Shown: positions 1 to 7,816 of the stretch, in pieces | Position numbering within the stretch: the first letter of the stretch is position 1 | Layout: each line of letters begins with the position of its first letter | Source: Planomonospora sp. ID82291 | Lineage (GTDB): Bacteria > Actinomycetota > Actinomycetes > Streptosporangiales > Streptosporangiaceae | Assembly (NCBI RefSeq): GCF_015711645.1 | Contig: NZ_JABTEX010000003.1 | Location: forward strand, 496,001 to 560,000 | DNA length: 64,000 bases | Direction: 5' to 3' | Program-made: the position numbers and the translations under genes | Notes under the pieces: model-generated | Told to the model about the DNA's origin: nothing | Databases searched by the model: none | Seen by the model: only the letters and a program-made list of their open reading frames with translations

Positions 1-91
1 GCAGCGTCACGCCGAGGAAACCGGAGTCGATCATCTCGTCGATGGTCTTGCGCAGCTGCGGGCGGGTCTGGGCGGGGTGGGTGGTGGGCAT
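1..91 (-). CDS. Probable serine hydrolase / D-Ala-D-Ala carboxypeptidase-like protein, N-terminal fragment
   Basis: Only the first 30 codons lie in the window; the gene runs off the left edge. ATG at 91 is preceded by an AAGGAG ribosome-binding site. The visible N-terminus contains TRPQLRKTIDEMIDSGFLGV, which resembles the start of mature beta-lactamase/D-peptidase type serine hydrolases (a helix leading to 'G-x-x-G-V'). No catalytic motif (SxxK) is visible, so the family call is an inference. It lies 99 bp downstream of the DUF4097 gene on the same strand, and the two genes have near-identical leaders (AAGGAGCACGCCA before the ATG), suggesting they are co-transcribed or derive from related leaders. 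Confidence 0.45.
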   Translation of the reverse strand, partial: MPTTHPAQTRPQLRKTIDEMIDSGFLGVTL

Positions 92-190
92 GGTGGCGTG
101 CTCCTTGAGGGCTGGTGCGGGATTCAGCTGGAGGGGATGGGACCGCTGCGCCCGGCGGGCCTAGGGTGCGGGCTCTGCGGGGCGCTTTTG

Positions 191-862
191 CTACAGGCTG
201 CGGGCGGTGATGTCGCCGTAGGCGGTGGTCGCGTGGATGGTCAGGCCGGCGGCGGCGCCGTCGGTGTTGGCCAGCGCGTTGCGGATGCGGCCGTAGGTGG
301 TGCCGGCGTCCAGGGACGCGGAGGCTCCGCGGGCGGCGCCGACGGTGATGTCGCCGTGCTCGGTGCGCAGCGTGACGGTGCCGTGCACGGCCTCGGTGAT
401 GCGCAGGTCACCCTTTCGGGTGCTGATCCGGGCGGGGCCGCCCAGGCGGCCGACCGAGACGTCGCCGGCCTGGAGGTCCAGGTGGGCGCCGGCGGTCTCG
501 TCGAGCTTGACGGTGGCCTGGGCGCCGGTGAAGGAGACGTCGCCGAGGCGTCCGACGCCGCGCAGTTCGGCGCCGGCGGCGGTGGCCTCGATGCGTGAGC
601 CGGCGGGCAGCCGGACGGTGACCTCGATGGAGCCGGAGGGGCCGAAGAGGCGGTTCGCGGGGTCGGGGGTGCGGATGCGCAGGACGCCGTCGTCGTAGGT
701 GACGGTGGTCTGCTGGGCCGCGGTGACGTCGCGGCTCCTGGCGGGGTCGGCGGGCAGGACCTCGACCGTGGTGTCGGTCCGGTCGGCGGCGATGAGGCGG
801 ATGCGTCCGGCGGGGATGTCCAGGACCGCTGCGATGGGGGCGGGGGTGGTGAACGTGTGCAT
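191..862 (-). CDS. DUF4097 beta-strand repeat protein
   Basis: 223 residues, ATG preceded by AAGGAG. The protein has no signal peptide or membrane segment. It is built from short beta-strand repeats of the type 'GDISV/GDVSV...A.ISTRKGDLRI...V.LRTEHGDITV' from about residue 110 to the end, which is the signature of the DUF4097 (putative adhesin/parallel beta) family. The N-terminal half (residues 1-95) has the typical 'IPAGRIRLIAADRTDTTVEV' and 'LRIRTPDP' strands. Function in the family is unknown; actinomycete members are often next to small regulators. Here a probable serine hydrolase follows and an orphan 94-residue gene is divergent. The family assignment is confident; the role is not known. 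Confidence 0.85.
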   Translation of the reverse strand: MHTFTTPAPIAAVLDIPAGRIRLIAADRTDTTVEVLPADPARSRDVTAAQQTTVTYDDGVLRIRTPDPANRLFGPSGSIEVTVRLPAGSRIEATAAGAELRGVGRLGDVSFTGAQATVKLDETAGAHLDLQAGDVSVGRLGGPARISTRKGDLRITEAVHGTVTLRTEHGDITVGAARGASASLDAGTTYGRIRNALANTDGAAAGLTIHATTAYGDITARSL

Positions 863-1027
863 GGCGTGCTCCTTGGCCTGTGGTCGTGTGCCGTCGTCGG
901 CGTATTGTTTCCGACGAGGGAAAAGCTACGTTGCTTTCATGATGTCGGCAACAAGTGTGTTGCACATAATCATCATTTGCGCAGCCTATAGCCTTGAAAT
1001 CATTGCAATGGTTCTGAATTCAACGCA
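863..1027. promoter_or_regulatory. AT-rich divergent promoter region with palindromes
   Basis: This 165-bp spacer between the divergent DUF4097 and 94-residue genes is clearly more AT-rich than its surroundings. It holds the perfect 10-bp palindrome CATTGCAATG at 1001-1010, overlapping TTGAAATCATTGCAA, a TTGNNN...NNNCAA dyad of the kind bound by winged-helix regulators. Related TTGCA/TGCAA words recur at about 959, 1024 and 1044. A TATAGC box at about 987 could serve as a -10 element. Both genes probably start here, but no regulator of a known family is encoded next to it in the window. Confidence 0.4.
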
Positions 1028-1312
1028 ATGATCTCGGGCGATTCGTTGCAACCGATGGAGAGTGAACGCTACGTCGTCGACGACGACGTCATGTACCAGT
1101 CCACGATGGCCGGCGCCCGATCCACCGCCCACCTCGGCCGGATCGCCCGCCAGGGCGTGGACGTCCTGGGCCCCGACACCCCGGCCGCCGCCCGCCTGGA
1201 GAACATCGTCCGCTTCGTCGACTTCGTCTCCGAGAGCATCGCCCGCGCCGCGGACCAGGCCCGGGAGATCCTCCACACGAAACCCGAAGCGACCTCGGAC
1301 GACCTCGCCTGA
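1028..1312 (+). CDS. Hypothetical 94-residue protein
   Basis: Not recognised. The longest start is ATG 1028; ATG 1055 (MESERYVVDDDV) is an alternative that would give 85 residues. Neither has a good SD. Third codon positions are almost all G/C from 1055 on, so this is a real gene. The product is acidic at both ends with a helical middle (about residues 55-85, 'ARLENIVRFVDFVSESIARA'), no membrane segment, no cysteine and no visible helix-turn-helix. It is divergent from the DUF4097 gene across an AT-rich palindrome-bearing spacer and converges on the 41-residue micropeptide/ATPase operon. A cytosolic small partner or regulator is possible but unproven. Confidence 0.6.
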   Translation: MISGDSLQPMESERYVVDDDVMYQSTMAGARSTAHLGRIARQGVDVLGPDTPAAARLENIVRFVDFVSESIARAADQAREILHTKPEATSDDLA

Positions 1313-4300
1313 ACGACATTCGGATCCTGGTAATGGCCGTGGGGAAGGCTCAGCACAGGTCGGGCACACCGGTGTGGATCACGCTGGCGGCGGCGCCGGC
1401 GGTCGGCCGTTCCGTCCCGTGCGGTTCGGTACGCGGCCGGCGGCGGCGGAGCCTTCAGGCGGCCCGCGCGGCGAAGCGCCGCGCCACGAAGGCGACGAGC
1501 GCCTCCACCAGCCGCGTGGCCAGCACCTCGATCACGAGGACGGCCGCCCTGGTGAGAAGGGCTGACAGGAAGTCGCTCATGGGAACCTCCAGGGGTCGGA
1601 ACCGCTCGGGGCCGGATCCACGGCCGGATCCACGGACCGCGTTCACGGCGTGGAACCGGCCTGCGCGTGCTCTCCCCCCTCTCCGGCCGGGCGGACGCCT
1701 CCGGACCGGCGACTCCCGCCCGCCGGCGTACGGCGGGCGGGCCGTCGCGCGACAGCCGTTCGGCCGTCGCCCCGAGGGCGGTCGCGACGGCGGCGGCGCC
1801 GAGGCCGATGGACCACCCGACGGGCCCCAGGGGCCGTGAGCCGAAGAACCGGCTGACCCCCGGGGTCGACACGACGAGGCCCAGGACGGCGAGGGAGGCC
1901 AGCGCGGCGGCCACGACCACCGGGTCCCGCCCACCTTTGGCGAGGGTCTGCAGCAGCTGCGCCGCGACCAGGGCGACCAGGGCGACCGTGTCCGCCCGTC
2001 CGCGCGTTCCGGTCACCCGCCCGGCCAGCCAGGCCGCCGCCGCGGCGGCCGCGGTGGTGACGGCCCGCAGGTGGATGTCGCGGGTCAGGGAGGCGCCGAG
2101 CGAGCGCTCCGGCCCCTCGGCCATCAGCCGCTCCGGACTCGCCGCGGCGGGCGGCCGTACGGCCACCACCATGGCGGGCAGCATGTCGGTCAGCAGGTTG
2201 ACCAGCAGCAGCTGCCGGGCGTTCAGTGCGCCGCGTCCGGTGAGCAGGCTGGAGCCGACCGTGAAGGCGATCTCACCGATGTTGCCGCCGAGCAGGATGC
2301 TCAGGGAGTCGCGGACCGAGCTCCACATGGCCCTGCCCTCGATGATCGCGTCGACGATCGTCTCGATGCGGTCGTCGGTCACCACGACGTCCGCCGCCGC
2401 CCGGGCGGCGGGGGTGGCGCGGGAGCCGAGGGCGATCCCGACGTCGGCCGCGCGGATCGCGGGGGCGTCGTTGGCCCCGTCGCCGGTGACCGCCACGGTC
2501 TCGCCGGCCTGGCGCAGGCAGGAGACGATCCGCGTCTTGTGCGCCGGGGTGGCGCGGGCGAACACCGCGACCTCGGGCAGCGCCTTCGTCAGGATCTCGT
2601 CGTCGACGTCGTCCATCTCGGGGCCGGTCATGACACGCCGCCCGTTCAGCACGCCGAGTTCGGCCGCGATCGCCTCGGCGGTGCTCGGGTGGTCTCCGGT
2701 GACCATGACGACCCGGACGCCGGCCCGCGTCAGGTGCGCGACGCTCTCGGCGGCGGCGGGCCGTACCGGGTCGGCCAGGCCCAGGAAGCCGAGGAAGCAC
2801 AGGTCGCCGACGCGGGACCCGTCGAGGTCGCGCCGGTCGGAGGCGGGCCGCTGGGCCACCGCGAGCACCCGGTGGCCCTGCCGGGCGAGCGCGTCGACCT
2901 CCCGTTCCAGCTCCAGCCGGAGCTCCTCGCCGAGTGGCACGGTCCGCGCGTCCCGGAGCACCGTCGTGCAGCGGTCGAGCACGGTCTCCGGGGCGCCCTT
3001 GACGCTCAGCAGGTGCCCGGAGCCGCTCACGCCGAGCACGGCGTGGTAGCCGCGCTCCGGCTCGAAGGGCAGCTCGTCGATCCGCCGCCAGGCGGTCAGC
3101 CCCTCCTGCGGGGTCACCCCCAGCCGGGTCGCGCCGTCGACGACGGCGCGGTCCGTGGGGTGGGCGATGACCCGTCCCTCCTCCGCCCGGGGACTCGCGC
3201 GCAGCGCCGCGGCGACGATCGGCCGCAGCCCGGCCGCCGGCTCGTCGACGGAGTGCCCGGTGCGCCCGTCCGAGACGCGCCGCAGGCTGAGGCGTCCCTC
3301 GGTGAGCGTTCCCGTCTTGTCGAAGCACAGGACGTTCACCCGGCCCAGCGCCTCGATCGTCGACGGGTTGCGCACCAGCGCGGCGCGCTTCGACAGCCGC
3401 CGCGCGGCGGCCAGCTCCGCGACCGTGGCGATGAAGGGCAGCCCTTCGGGAACGGCCGCCACGGCCAGGCTCACCGCCGGTGCGAGCCCCGCCGCCAGGG
3501 ACCGGCCGCGGAGCAGGTCGACGGCGAGCAGGGCCAGACCGGACCCGGCCGAGAGCGGCAGGATCCTCCTGCCCAGCTCGCGCAGCCGGAGCTCCACTCC
3601 GGTCGGCGGGCGCGGTCCCGCGGCCAGCCGGGCACCCCGGCCCGCCTCGGTCGCCTCGCCCGTCGCGACGACCACCGCGTGCCCCGCGCCCGCGGCCACC
3701 GTCGTGCCCTGGTAGAGCATGCAGCCGCGCTCGGCGACGGCGGACGCCGTGGTGGGCGCCGCCGTCTTGGCGACCAGTTGCGACTCGCCGGTGAGCGGCG
3801 ACTCGTCGACCTCCAGGCCCACCGCCTCCAGCACCCGGCAGTCGGCCGGTACGGCGTCGCCGGCGCGCAGCTCGATCACGTCGCCCGGGACCAGTCCCGC
3901 CGCGGACGTCCGCGTGTGCCCGCCGGGCCGGCGCAGCCGCACGGGAACGCAGGAGTCCTCGGTGAGGCGGCGCAGCGCCCGGTCGGCCCTGACCCGCTGT
4001 GCCCCGCCCACGAACGCGCTGACGACCGTCACCCCGCCGATCAGCAGCGCGTCCAGGACCGAGCCGATCAGCGCGGACACGCCCGCCCCCGCCGCCAGCG
4101 CCGGGGTCAGGGGGTTGGCCAGTTCCTGCGCGGACGCGCGGATCAGGGAGTGCGGCTCCGGCGCGGACCGGTCCTCCTGCCCCGCCGTCCTGCGTCCGGC
4201 GGCGTCCTCGGCGGTGATGCCGTCGGACGACGAGCCGAGCCGGGTGAGGACGTCGGCGGCCGACATGGCGTACCAGGGCGTGCCGTCGGCCCGGACCGGG

Positions 4301-6330
4301 ACCGGTGTCCGCCCCGCGGCGCGGCCCGACAGCTCCCCCAGGGCGAGCGCGGCCAGGGAGACGCAGTGGCTCACCAGGTGCGCCCGGCGGGACGACGCCG
4401 CCTCGGGCCCGGCGAGGGCCAGCAGCGCGCCGACGCCCGCTCCGGCGACGCCGAGCCGTACGCTCCGCCGGCTCGTCCTCTCGGCCTCCGGCAGGCAGCT
4501 CAAGACCAGGTGGGCCGCGTTGAGGTCGCCGAGCACGTCCGCGTCCCAGGGTACGCGGCCGGGCCGGTCCGCCACCCCGATGCCGAGGTCGGCCCGGGCC
4601 AGCGCCTCGCGCAGGTCCGGGGACCCGCCCCGCGACACCACGGCGACGGCGTGGCCCCCGGCCTGGAGCGCGCGGACCGCGGCGGCCGTCCGCGCCCCGC
4701 CGGGGGCGATCCGGCGCGCGGAGAGGCGCGCGGCGAGACCGCGGTCCCCTCCCGCCAGCAGGACGGCGCCCGCGTCCCGGGCGGCGGCGGCGAGGGCCTC
4801 GGCCAGCGGATCGACCGCCCGCGCCAGCGCGGCGACGGCGACCGGTTCGTCCCGCAGGGTCACCAGCACGGCCCTCAGCCCCCGGGCGCGCCAGGCCCGG
4901 ACCTCCCGTGCCGCCGGTCCGCCCCGGCCGGGCGCCGGTCCGACGGCCCATTCGCCGTCCTTCCGGCGCGCGCCGGGGTCGTCCGGGTCGAGCAGGGCGT
5001 GCAGCCGCGCGTGCAGGGTGCCGTCGTCCACCCCGTCGGCGCCGCCGCCCGCCGTACCGCCCTCGCGGTTCCCCGCGGCGCGGCGCGGCCCGCCCGCCGC
5101 GCCGCCCGCACCGCCCGGGTCTCCGGCCGGGCCCGCGATCCGTACGACGCGCTCGACCGCCCATGAGCCGGTGAGCAGGACCTCCGCGTCGAGGACGACC
5201 GTGTCGACGCGGTCCATGCGGCGCAGGGCGTGGGAGGCGAGCACCACCGCGCCGCGTCGTCCCAGGGCGCGGGCGACCGCTCCCGCGAAGGCGTGGCGGC
5301 CCAGCTTCGCCTGCTTGGGCGTGGCCGCGACCATCATGGCGTGGCTCCGGCGGCCGCTGCGGCTGAGCAGCCGCGTCGCGGCGCAGGCCCCCAGCGTCAC
5401 CGGGGCCGCGACGTCCGCGTACCGCTCGATCGGGCCGCGGGGCAGGGGGGCCGGACGCGGGCGCACCGGCTTCGCGATGTACCGGTAGGCGCCCCGGGCG
5501 CGGGCCAGTTCCCGCTCCAGCCGCCGCCAGGCGCACCGCGCGGCGCGCGCCTCGGCGTAGTGGACGACGGTCCCCGCCGCCTGGACGAGCAGCGCCGACG
5601 GGCTCAGCGCGAGCGTCTGGGCGACGACGTGGCCCGCGGTGAACAGCGTGTCGGTGGTCGGACGGCCGATCCGGCGGTTCAGCTCCTCCCGGAGGAGGGG
5701 GGTGGAGTCGGCCAGTTGCAGCAGGGCCGGTACGGCCGGGGACAGCCCCGGCAGCCGCACGGCCTTCCCCACGAGCGCCAGGCCGGCCCCGGTCAGCTCC
5801 GCGCAGAGGCGGGCCGCGGCGCGCGCGTGCCGCTCCGCCACCCTGATCCGGGGCGGGTACGGAGCTCCGCCCCCGCTTCCCGGGTCCAGCTCCGAGCCCG
5901 TATCCGGGTCCGGGTCCGAGCCCGTGCCCGAGCCCGGGTCCGAGCCCGGGTCCGAGCCCGGGTCCGGGTCCATGCCCGTGCCCGGATCCGGGTCCGGCGG
6001 CCCCGCGTCCGTGCCCGGGTCCGCGTCCAGCCCGGTGACGACCGACAGCAGCTCGCCGTGGCGGGACCGGTCCTCGGCGATGCCGACGAAGACGCAGCCG
6101 AGGGCGCCGTTGACCTCCGCCCGGCGCACGCCGTCCACCGCGCGCAGCCGTGCCTCGAGCCGCCGGGCGGCCGCCTCCGTGCCCGGCCCGCCGATCGTGT
6201 GCAGGTCGATCCGGATCCCCCCGGGACAGGCGCGCACGCGCCGGTGGCGGGGCAGGACGCCCGCGAGCGCGTCCGGAACGACGTCCCGGAGGATGCCGGC
6301 GGGAACCGCGAGCAGCCGTGACAGGACCAT
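1069..6330 (-). CDS. CtpI/CtpH-like cation-transporting P-type ATPase (C-terminal ~190 codons doubtful)
   Basis: Very large P-type ATPase; ATG at 6330 follows AGGAGGG. Residues 1-80 form a small HMA-like ferredoxin fold, then a DPGS-repeat linker (about 112-150). Next comes an N-terminal extension containing a degenerate duplicate of the ATPase cytosolic core, and then the true ATPase: TGES about 847, PEGLP in the transmembrane motif, DKTGTLT with phosphorylated D about 1004, TGDHPSTAEA, and GDGAND about 1285. This domain plan and length match mycobacterial CtpI/CtpH (about 1540-1630 residues), whose substrate is not firmly known; PEGLP suggests a P2-like, calcium/other-cation type. The open frame runs to 1069 but should end near 1643: beyond that it overlaps the micropeptide and, antisense, a clearly coding gene. 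A lost base in the G6 tract at 1674-1679 would restore a stop at 1643. Confidence 0.9.
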   Translation of the reverse strand: MVLSRLLAVPAGILRDVVPDALAGVLPRHRRVRACPGGIRIDLHTIGGPGTEAAARRLEARLRAVDGVRRAEVNGALGCVFVGIAEDRSRHGELLSVVTGLDADPGTDAGPPDPDPGTGMDPDPGSDPGSDPGSGTGSDPDPDTGSELDPGSGGGAPYPPRIRVAERHARAAARLCAELTGAGLALVGKAVRLPGLSPAVPALLQLADSTPLLREELNRRIGRPTTDTLFTAGHVVAQTLALSPSALLVQAAGTVVHYAEARAARCAWRRLERELARARGAYRYIAKPVRPRPAPLPRGPIERYADVAAPVTLGACAATRLLSRSGRRSHAMMVAATPKQAKLGRHAFAGAVARALGRRGAVVLASHALRRMDRVDTVVLDAEVLLTGSWAVERVVRIAGPAGDPGGAGGAAGGPRRAAGNREGGTAGGGADGVDDGTLHARLHALLDPDDPGARRKDGEWAVGPAPGRGGPAAREVRAWRARGLRAVLVTLRDEPVAVAALARAVDPLAEALAAAARDAGAVLLAGGDRGLAARLSARRIAPGGARTAAAVRALQAGGHAVAVVSRGGSPDLREALARADLGIGVADRPGRVPWDADVLGDLNAAHLVLSCLPEAERTSRRSVRLGVAGAGVGALLALAGPEAASSRRAHLVSHCVSLAALALGELSGRAAGRTPVPVRADGTPWYAMSAADVLTRLGSSSDGITAEDAAGRRTAGQEDRSAPEPHSLIRASAQELANPLTPALAAGAGVSALIGSVLDALLIGGVTVVSAFVGGAQRVRADRALRRLTEDSCVPVRLRRPGGHTRTSAAGLVPGDVIELRAGDAVPADCRVLEAVGLEVDESPLTGESQLVAKTAAPTTASAVAERGCMLYQGTTVAAGAGHAVVVATGEATEAGRGARLAAGPRPPTGVELRLRELGRRILPLSAGSGLALLAVDLLRGRSLAAGLAPAVSLAVAAVPEGLPFIATVAELAAARRLSKRAALVRNPSTIEALGRVNVLCFDKTGTLTEGRLSLRRVSDGRTGHSVDEPAAGLRPIVAAALRASPRAEEGRVIAHPTDRAVVDGATRLGVTPQEGLTAWRRIDELPFEPERGYHAVLGVSGSGHLLSVKGAPETVLDRCTTVLRDARTVPLGEELRLELEREVDALARQGHRVLAVAQRPASDRRDLDGSRVGDLCFLGFLGLADPVRPAAAESVAHLTRAGVRVVMVTGDHPSTAEAIAAELGVLNGRRVMTGPEMDDVDDEILTKALPEVAVFARATPAHKTRIVSCLRQAGETVAVTGDGANDAPAIRAADVGIALGSRATPAARAAADVVVTDDRIETIVDAIIEGRAMWSSVRDSLSILLGGNIGEIAFTVGSSLLTGRGALNARQLLLVNLLTDMLPAMVVAVRPPAAASPERLMAEGPERSLGASLTRDIHLRAVTTAAAAAAAWLAGRVTGTRGRADTVALVALVAAQLLQTLAKGGRDPVVVAAALASLAVLGLVVSTPGVSRFFGSRPLGPVGWSIGLGAAAVATALGATAERLSRDGPPAVRRRAGVAGPEASARPERGESTRRPVPRRERGPWIRPWIRPRAVPTPGGSHERLPVSPSHQGGRPRDRGAGHAAGGGARRLRGAALRRAGRLKAPPPPAAYRTARDGTADRRRRRQRDPHRCARPVLSLPHGHYQDPNVVQARSSEVASGFVWRISRAWSAARAMLSETKSTKRTMFSRRAAAGVSGPRTSTPWRAIRPRWAVDRAPAIVDWYMTSSSTT
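1455..1580 (-). CDS. 41-residue hydrophobic/amphipathic micropeptide behind the P-type ATPase
   Basis: ATG at 1578-1580 is preceded by a strong SD (GGAGG, 5-6 nt away). The 41-residue product starts MSDFLSALLTRAAVLVIEVL, continues with a second hydrophobic/amphipathic stretch and ends in a basic tail (ARRFAARAA). It could be one bent membrane helix or an amphipathic helix at the membrane face. It lies just after the end expected for the ATPase (near 1643) on the same strand, so it is probably the last gene of the operon. Small single-helix subunits that tune P-type ATPases are known elsewhere (KdpF, sarcolipin), but no such protein is established for this family; that role is an inference. 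Confidence 0.6.
   Translation of the reverse strand: MSDFLSALLTRAAVLVIEVLATRLVEALVAFVARRFAARAA
5881..5997 (-). repeat. In-frame 12-bp tandem repeat encoding a (DPGS)n linker
   Basis: Roughly nine imperfect copies of GGGTCCGAGCCC and its variants, read on the minus strand as repeated DPGS/DPDPGT. It separates the N-terminal fold of the P-type ATPase from its membrane part and is probably a flexible acidic linker prone to length change. Confidence 0.85.
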
Positions 6331-6374
6331 TCACCCTCCTGTGGAGCCGGATCCGGCGGGCGGAGACGGCCGGG

Positions 6375-6914
6375 TCACGCGGACGTGCTCCCGCCGCCTC
6401 CGCCGTTCCCTCCGGCGCCGTTCCCGCCGGAGCCGTACCCGCCGCCGGGGCTCCCCCGCCGGGCCGGAGGGCTCTGCCCGCCTCCGGTCCGGGAACGCCG
6501 GGCGATCACCGTTCCGACGCCGATGGCGGCCGCCACGGGCCACTCGATCAGGCCGAACGCGGCGAGCGCGCCGAGCCCTCCGTAGTAGGCGAGGCGTTCC
6601 CGAGACGGAAGGGGCGGAAGTGCGGGCAGGAACGCCCTGGCGGCCCCGACGACGCGGCCGACCTGCCGCCCGTCGACCCGCGGCGGCCGGAACTCCAGCG
6701 TGATCATGGGCAGGGTCAGGGTGAGCGACCCCGCGGCGTCCCGCTCCCCCGCGAGCCCCGCGGGGTCCACGAGGTCCACGAGGTCCACGAGGTCCACGAG
6801 GTCCACGGGCCGTGCGGTTCTCCCGGGCCTCGCCGCGGGCTTTCGTCCGGCCGCGCCGGAGCCGGACCGCACGCGCTCGCGCGGCGGCCGGGTGGTCTGA
6901 GCGGTATCCGTCAT
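6375..6914 (-). CDS. Hypothetical membrane-associated protein with VDL repeat, upstream of the P-type ATPase
   Basis: 179 residues; ATG at 6914 follows AGAAGGGG. Order: basic, disordered N-terminus (1-35), a VDL x4 tandem repeat (about 36-50), a beta-rich segment (LTLTLPMITLEFRPP, about 64-78), an amphipathic part, a hydrophobic segment (about 114-138, GGLGALAAFGLIEWPVAAAI), then a glycine-rich tail. No known domain recognised. The gene is 44 bp upstream of the ATPase on the same strand, and actinobacterial CtpI/CtpH loci often carry a similar short membrane protein, so a role as accessory of the pump is plausible. The open frame extends upstream into the ppm region only as a shadow; start chosen from the SD. 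Confidence 0.65.
   Translation of the reverse strand: MTDTAQTTRPPRERVRSGSGAAGRKPAARPGRTARPVDLVDLVDLVDLVDPAGLAGERDAAGSLTLTLPMITLEFRPPRVDGRQVGRVVGAARAFLPALPPLPSRERLAYYGGLGALAAFGLIEWPVAAAIGVGTVIARRSRTGGGQSPPARRGSPGGGYGSGGNGAGGNGGGGGSTSA
6764..6808 (-). repeat. 9-bp tandem repeat (5 copies) encoding VDL
   Basis: GGTCCACGA repeated five times (the last copy with one change), inside the 179-residue gene; reads VDL four times then VDP on the minus strand. In-frame, so copy-number changes would preserve the frame. Confidence 0.9.
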
Positions 6915-7069
6915 GGCCCCTTCTCTCAAAAGAGTCGGGGGGCGCTCTCCACGGTGTCGGCCGGCGGGCGGAAGGTCCTTCCGGCCGCCGGAGGGTGACC
7001 CTGAGGTCGTTCCGGTACCTTCCGCCGGCCCGGTCCGCCGAAACGTGCGCGCCGGATCCGGCGCGGGGG

Positions 7070-7816
7070 TCAGCGGGAGCGGCGCAGCCTCCGGGGCAGG
7101 CCGGTCACGCCCCACAGGGTGACCCGCCACAGCGCCTCGGCGATGACGTCCCGGCTCATCTTGCTGGCGCCGACGGTGCGCTCCACGAAGGTGATCGGCA
7201 CCTCCGCGACGCGCAGGCCGTGGCGGACCGTGCGCAGGGTCAGGTCCACCTGGAAGCAGTAGCCCTGCGACTCGACGTCGTCCAGGCCGATCTTCTCCAG
7301 CGTGGAGGCCCGGTAGGCGCGGAAGCCCGCGGTGGCGTCGCGGACCGGCATGCCGAGCATGATCCGGGTGTAGACGTTCGCGCCGCGGGACAGGAGCTCC
7401 CGCGAACCGGGCCAGTTGACCACCTTGCCGCCGGGCACCCAGCGGGACCCGATGGACAGGTCGGCCCCGTCGGCCAGCGCGTGGAGCAGTTTGGGCAGTT
7501 CCTCCGGCTGGTGGGAGCCGTCGGCGTCCATCTCCACGAGCACGTCGTAGCCCTCGGCCAGGCCCCAGCGGAACCCCGCGATGTAGGCGGCGCCGAGCCC
7601 CTGCTTGCCGGGCCGGTGGAGCACGTGGACGTGGTCGTCCTGCGCCGCCAGGCCGTCGGCGATCTCCCCGGTGCCGTCGGGGCTGGCGTCGTCGGCGACC
7701 AGCAGGTGCGCCTCGGGCACCGCCGCGCGGACCCGCTCGACGATCACCGGGAGGTTCTCCCGCTCGTTGTACGTCGGGACGATGACGAGCACCCGGCCGA
7801 CCATCCGCTCCATCAC
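7070..7816 (-). CDS. ppm: Polyprenol-phosphate mannosyltransferase (Ppm1-type GT2)
   Basis: 248 residues, GT-A glycosyltransferase family 2. [10 protein letters not shown] (13-22), acidic pair D42-D43 in [11 protein letters not shown], metal-binding EMDADGSH (95-102) and GSRWVPGG are diagnostic of dolichol/polyprenol-phosphate mannose synthases, which transfer mannose from GDP-mannose to the lipid carrier on the cytosolic face. There is no C-terminal membrane domain, as in the catalytic domain of mycobacterial Ppm1. Its GTG start (7816) overlaps the lnt stop as GTGA, so translation is coupled. In Mycobacterium tuberculosis the same two activities are fused in one protein. The product supplies mannose for lipoprotein/glycoprotein O-mannosylation and lipoglycans. 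Confidence 0.9.
   Translation of the reverse strand: MMERMVGRVLVIVPTYNERENLPVIVERVRAAVPEAHLLVADDASPDGTGEIADGLAAQDDHVHVLHRPGKQGLGAAYIAGFRWGLAEGYDVLVEMDADGSHQPEELPKLLHALADGADLSIGSRWVPGGKVVNWPGSRELLSRGANVYTRIMLGMPVRDATAGFRAYRASTLEKIGLDDVESQGYCFQVDLTLRTVRHGLRVAEVPITFVERTVGASKMSRDVIAEALWRVTLWGVTGLPRRLRRSR

Noticed and set aside
2071-5166. Long plus-strand frames opposite the ATPase (and similar frames elsewhere)
   Set aside because: Typical antisense shadows of a high-GC gene: no SD, low-complexity products, and the minus strand has clear conserved motifs.
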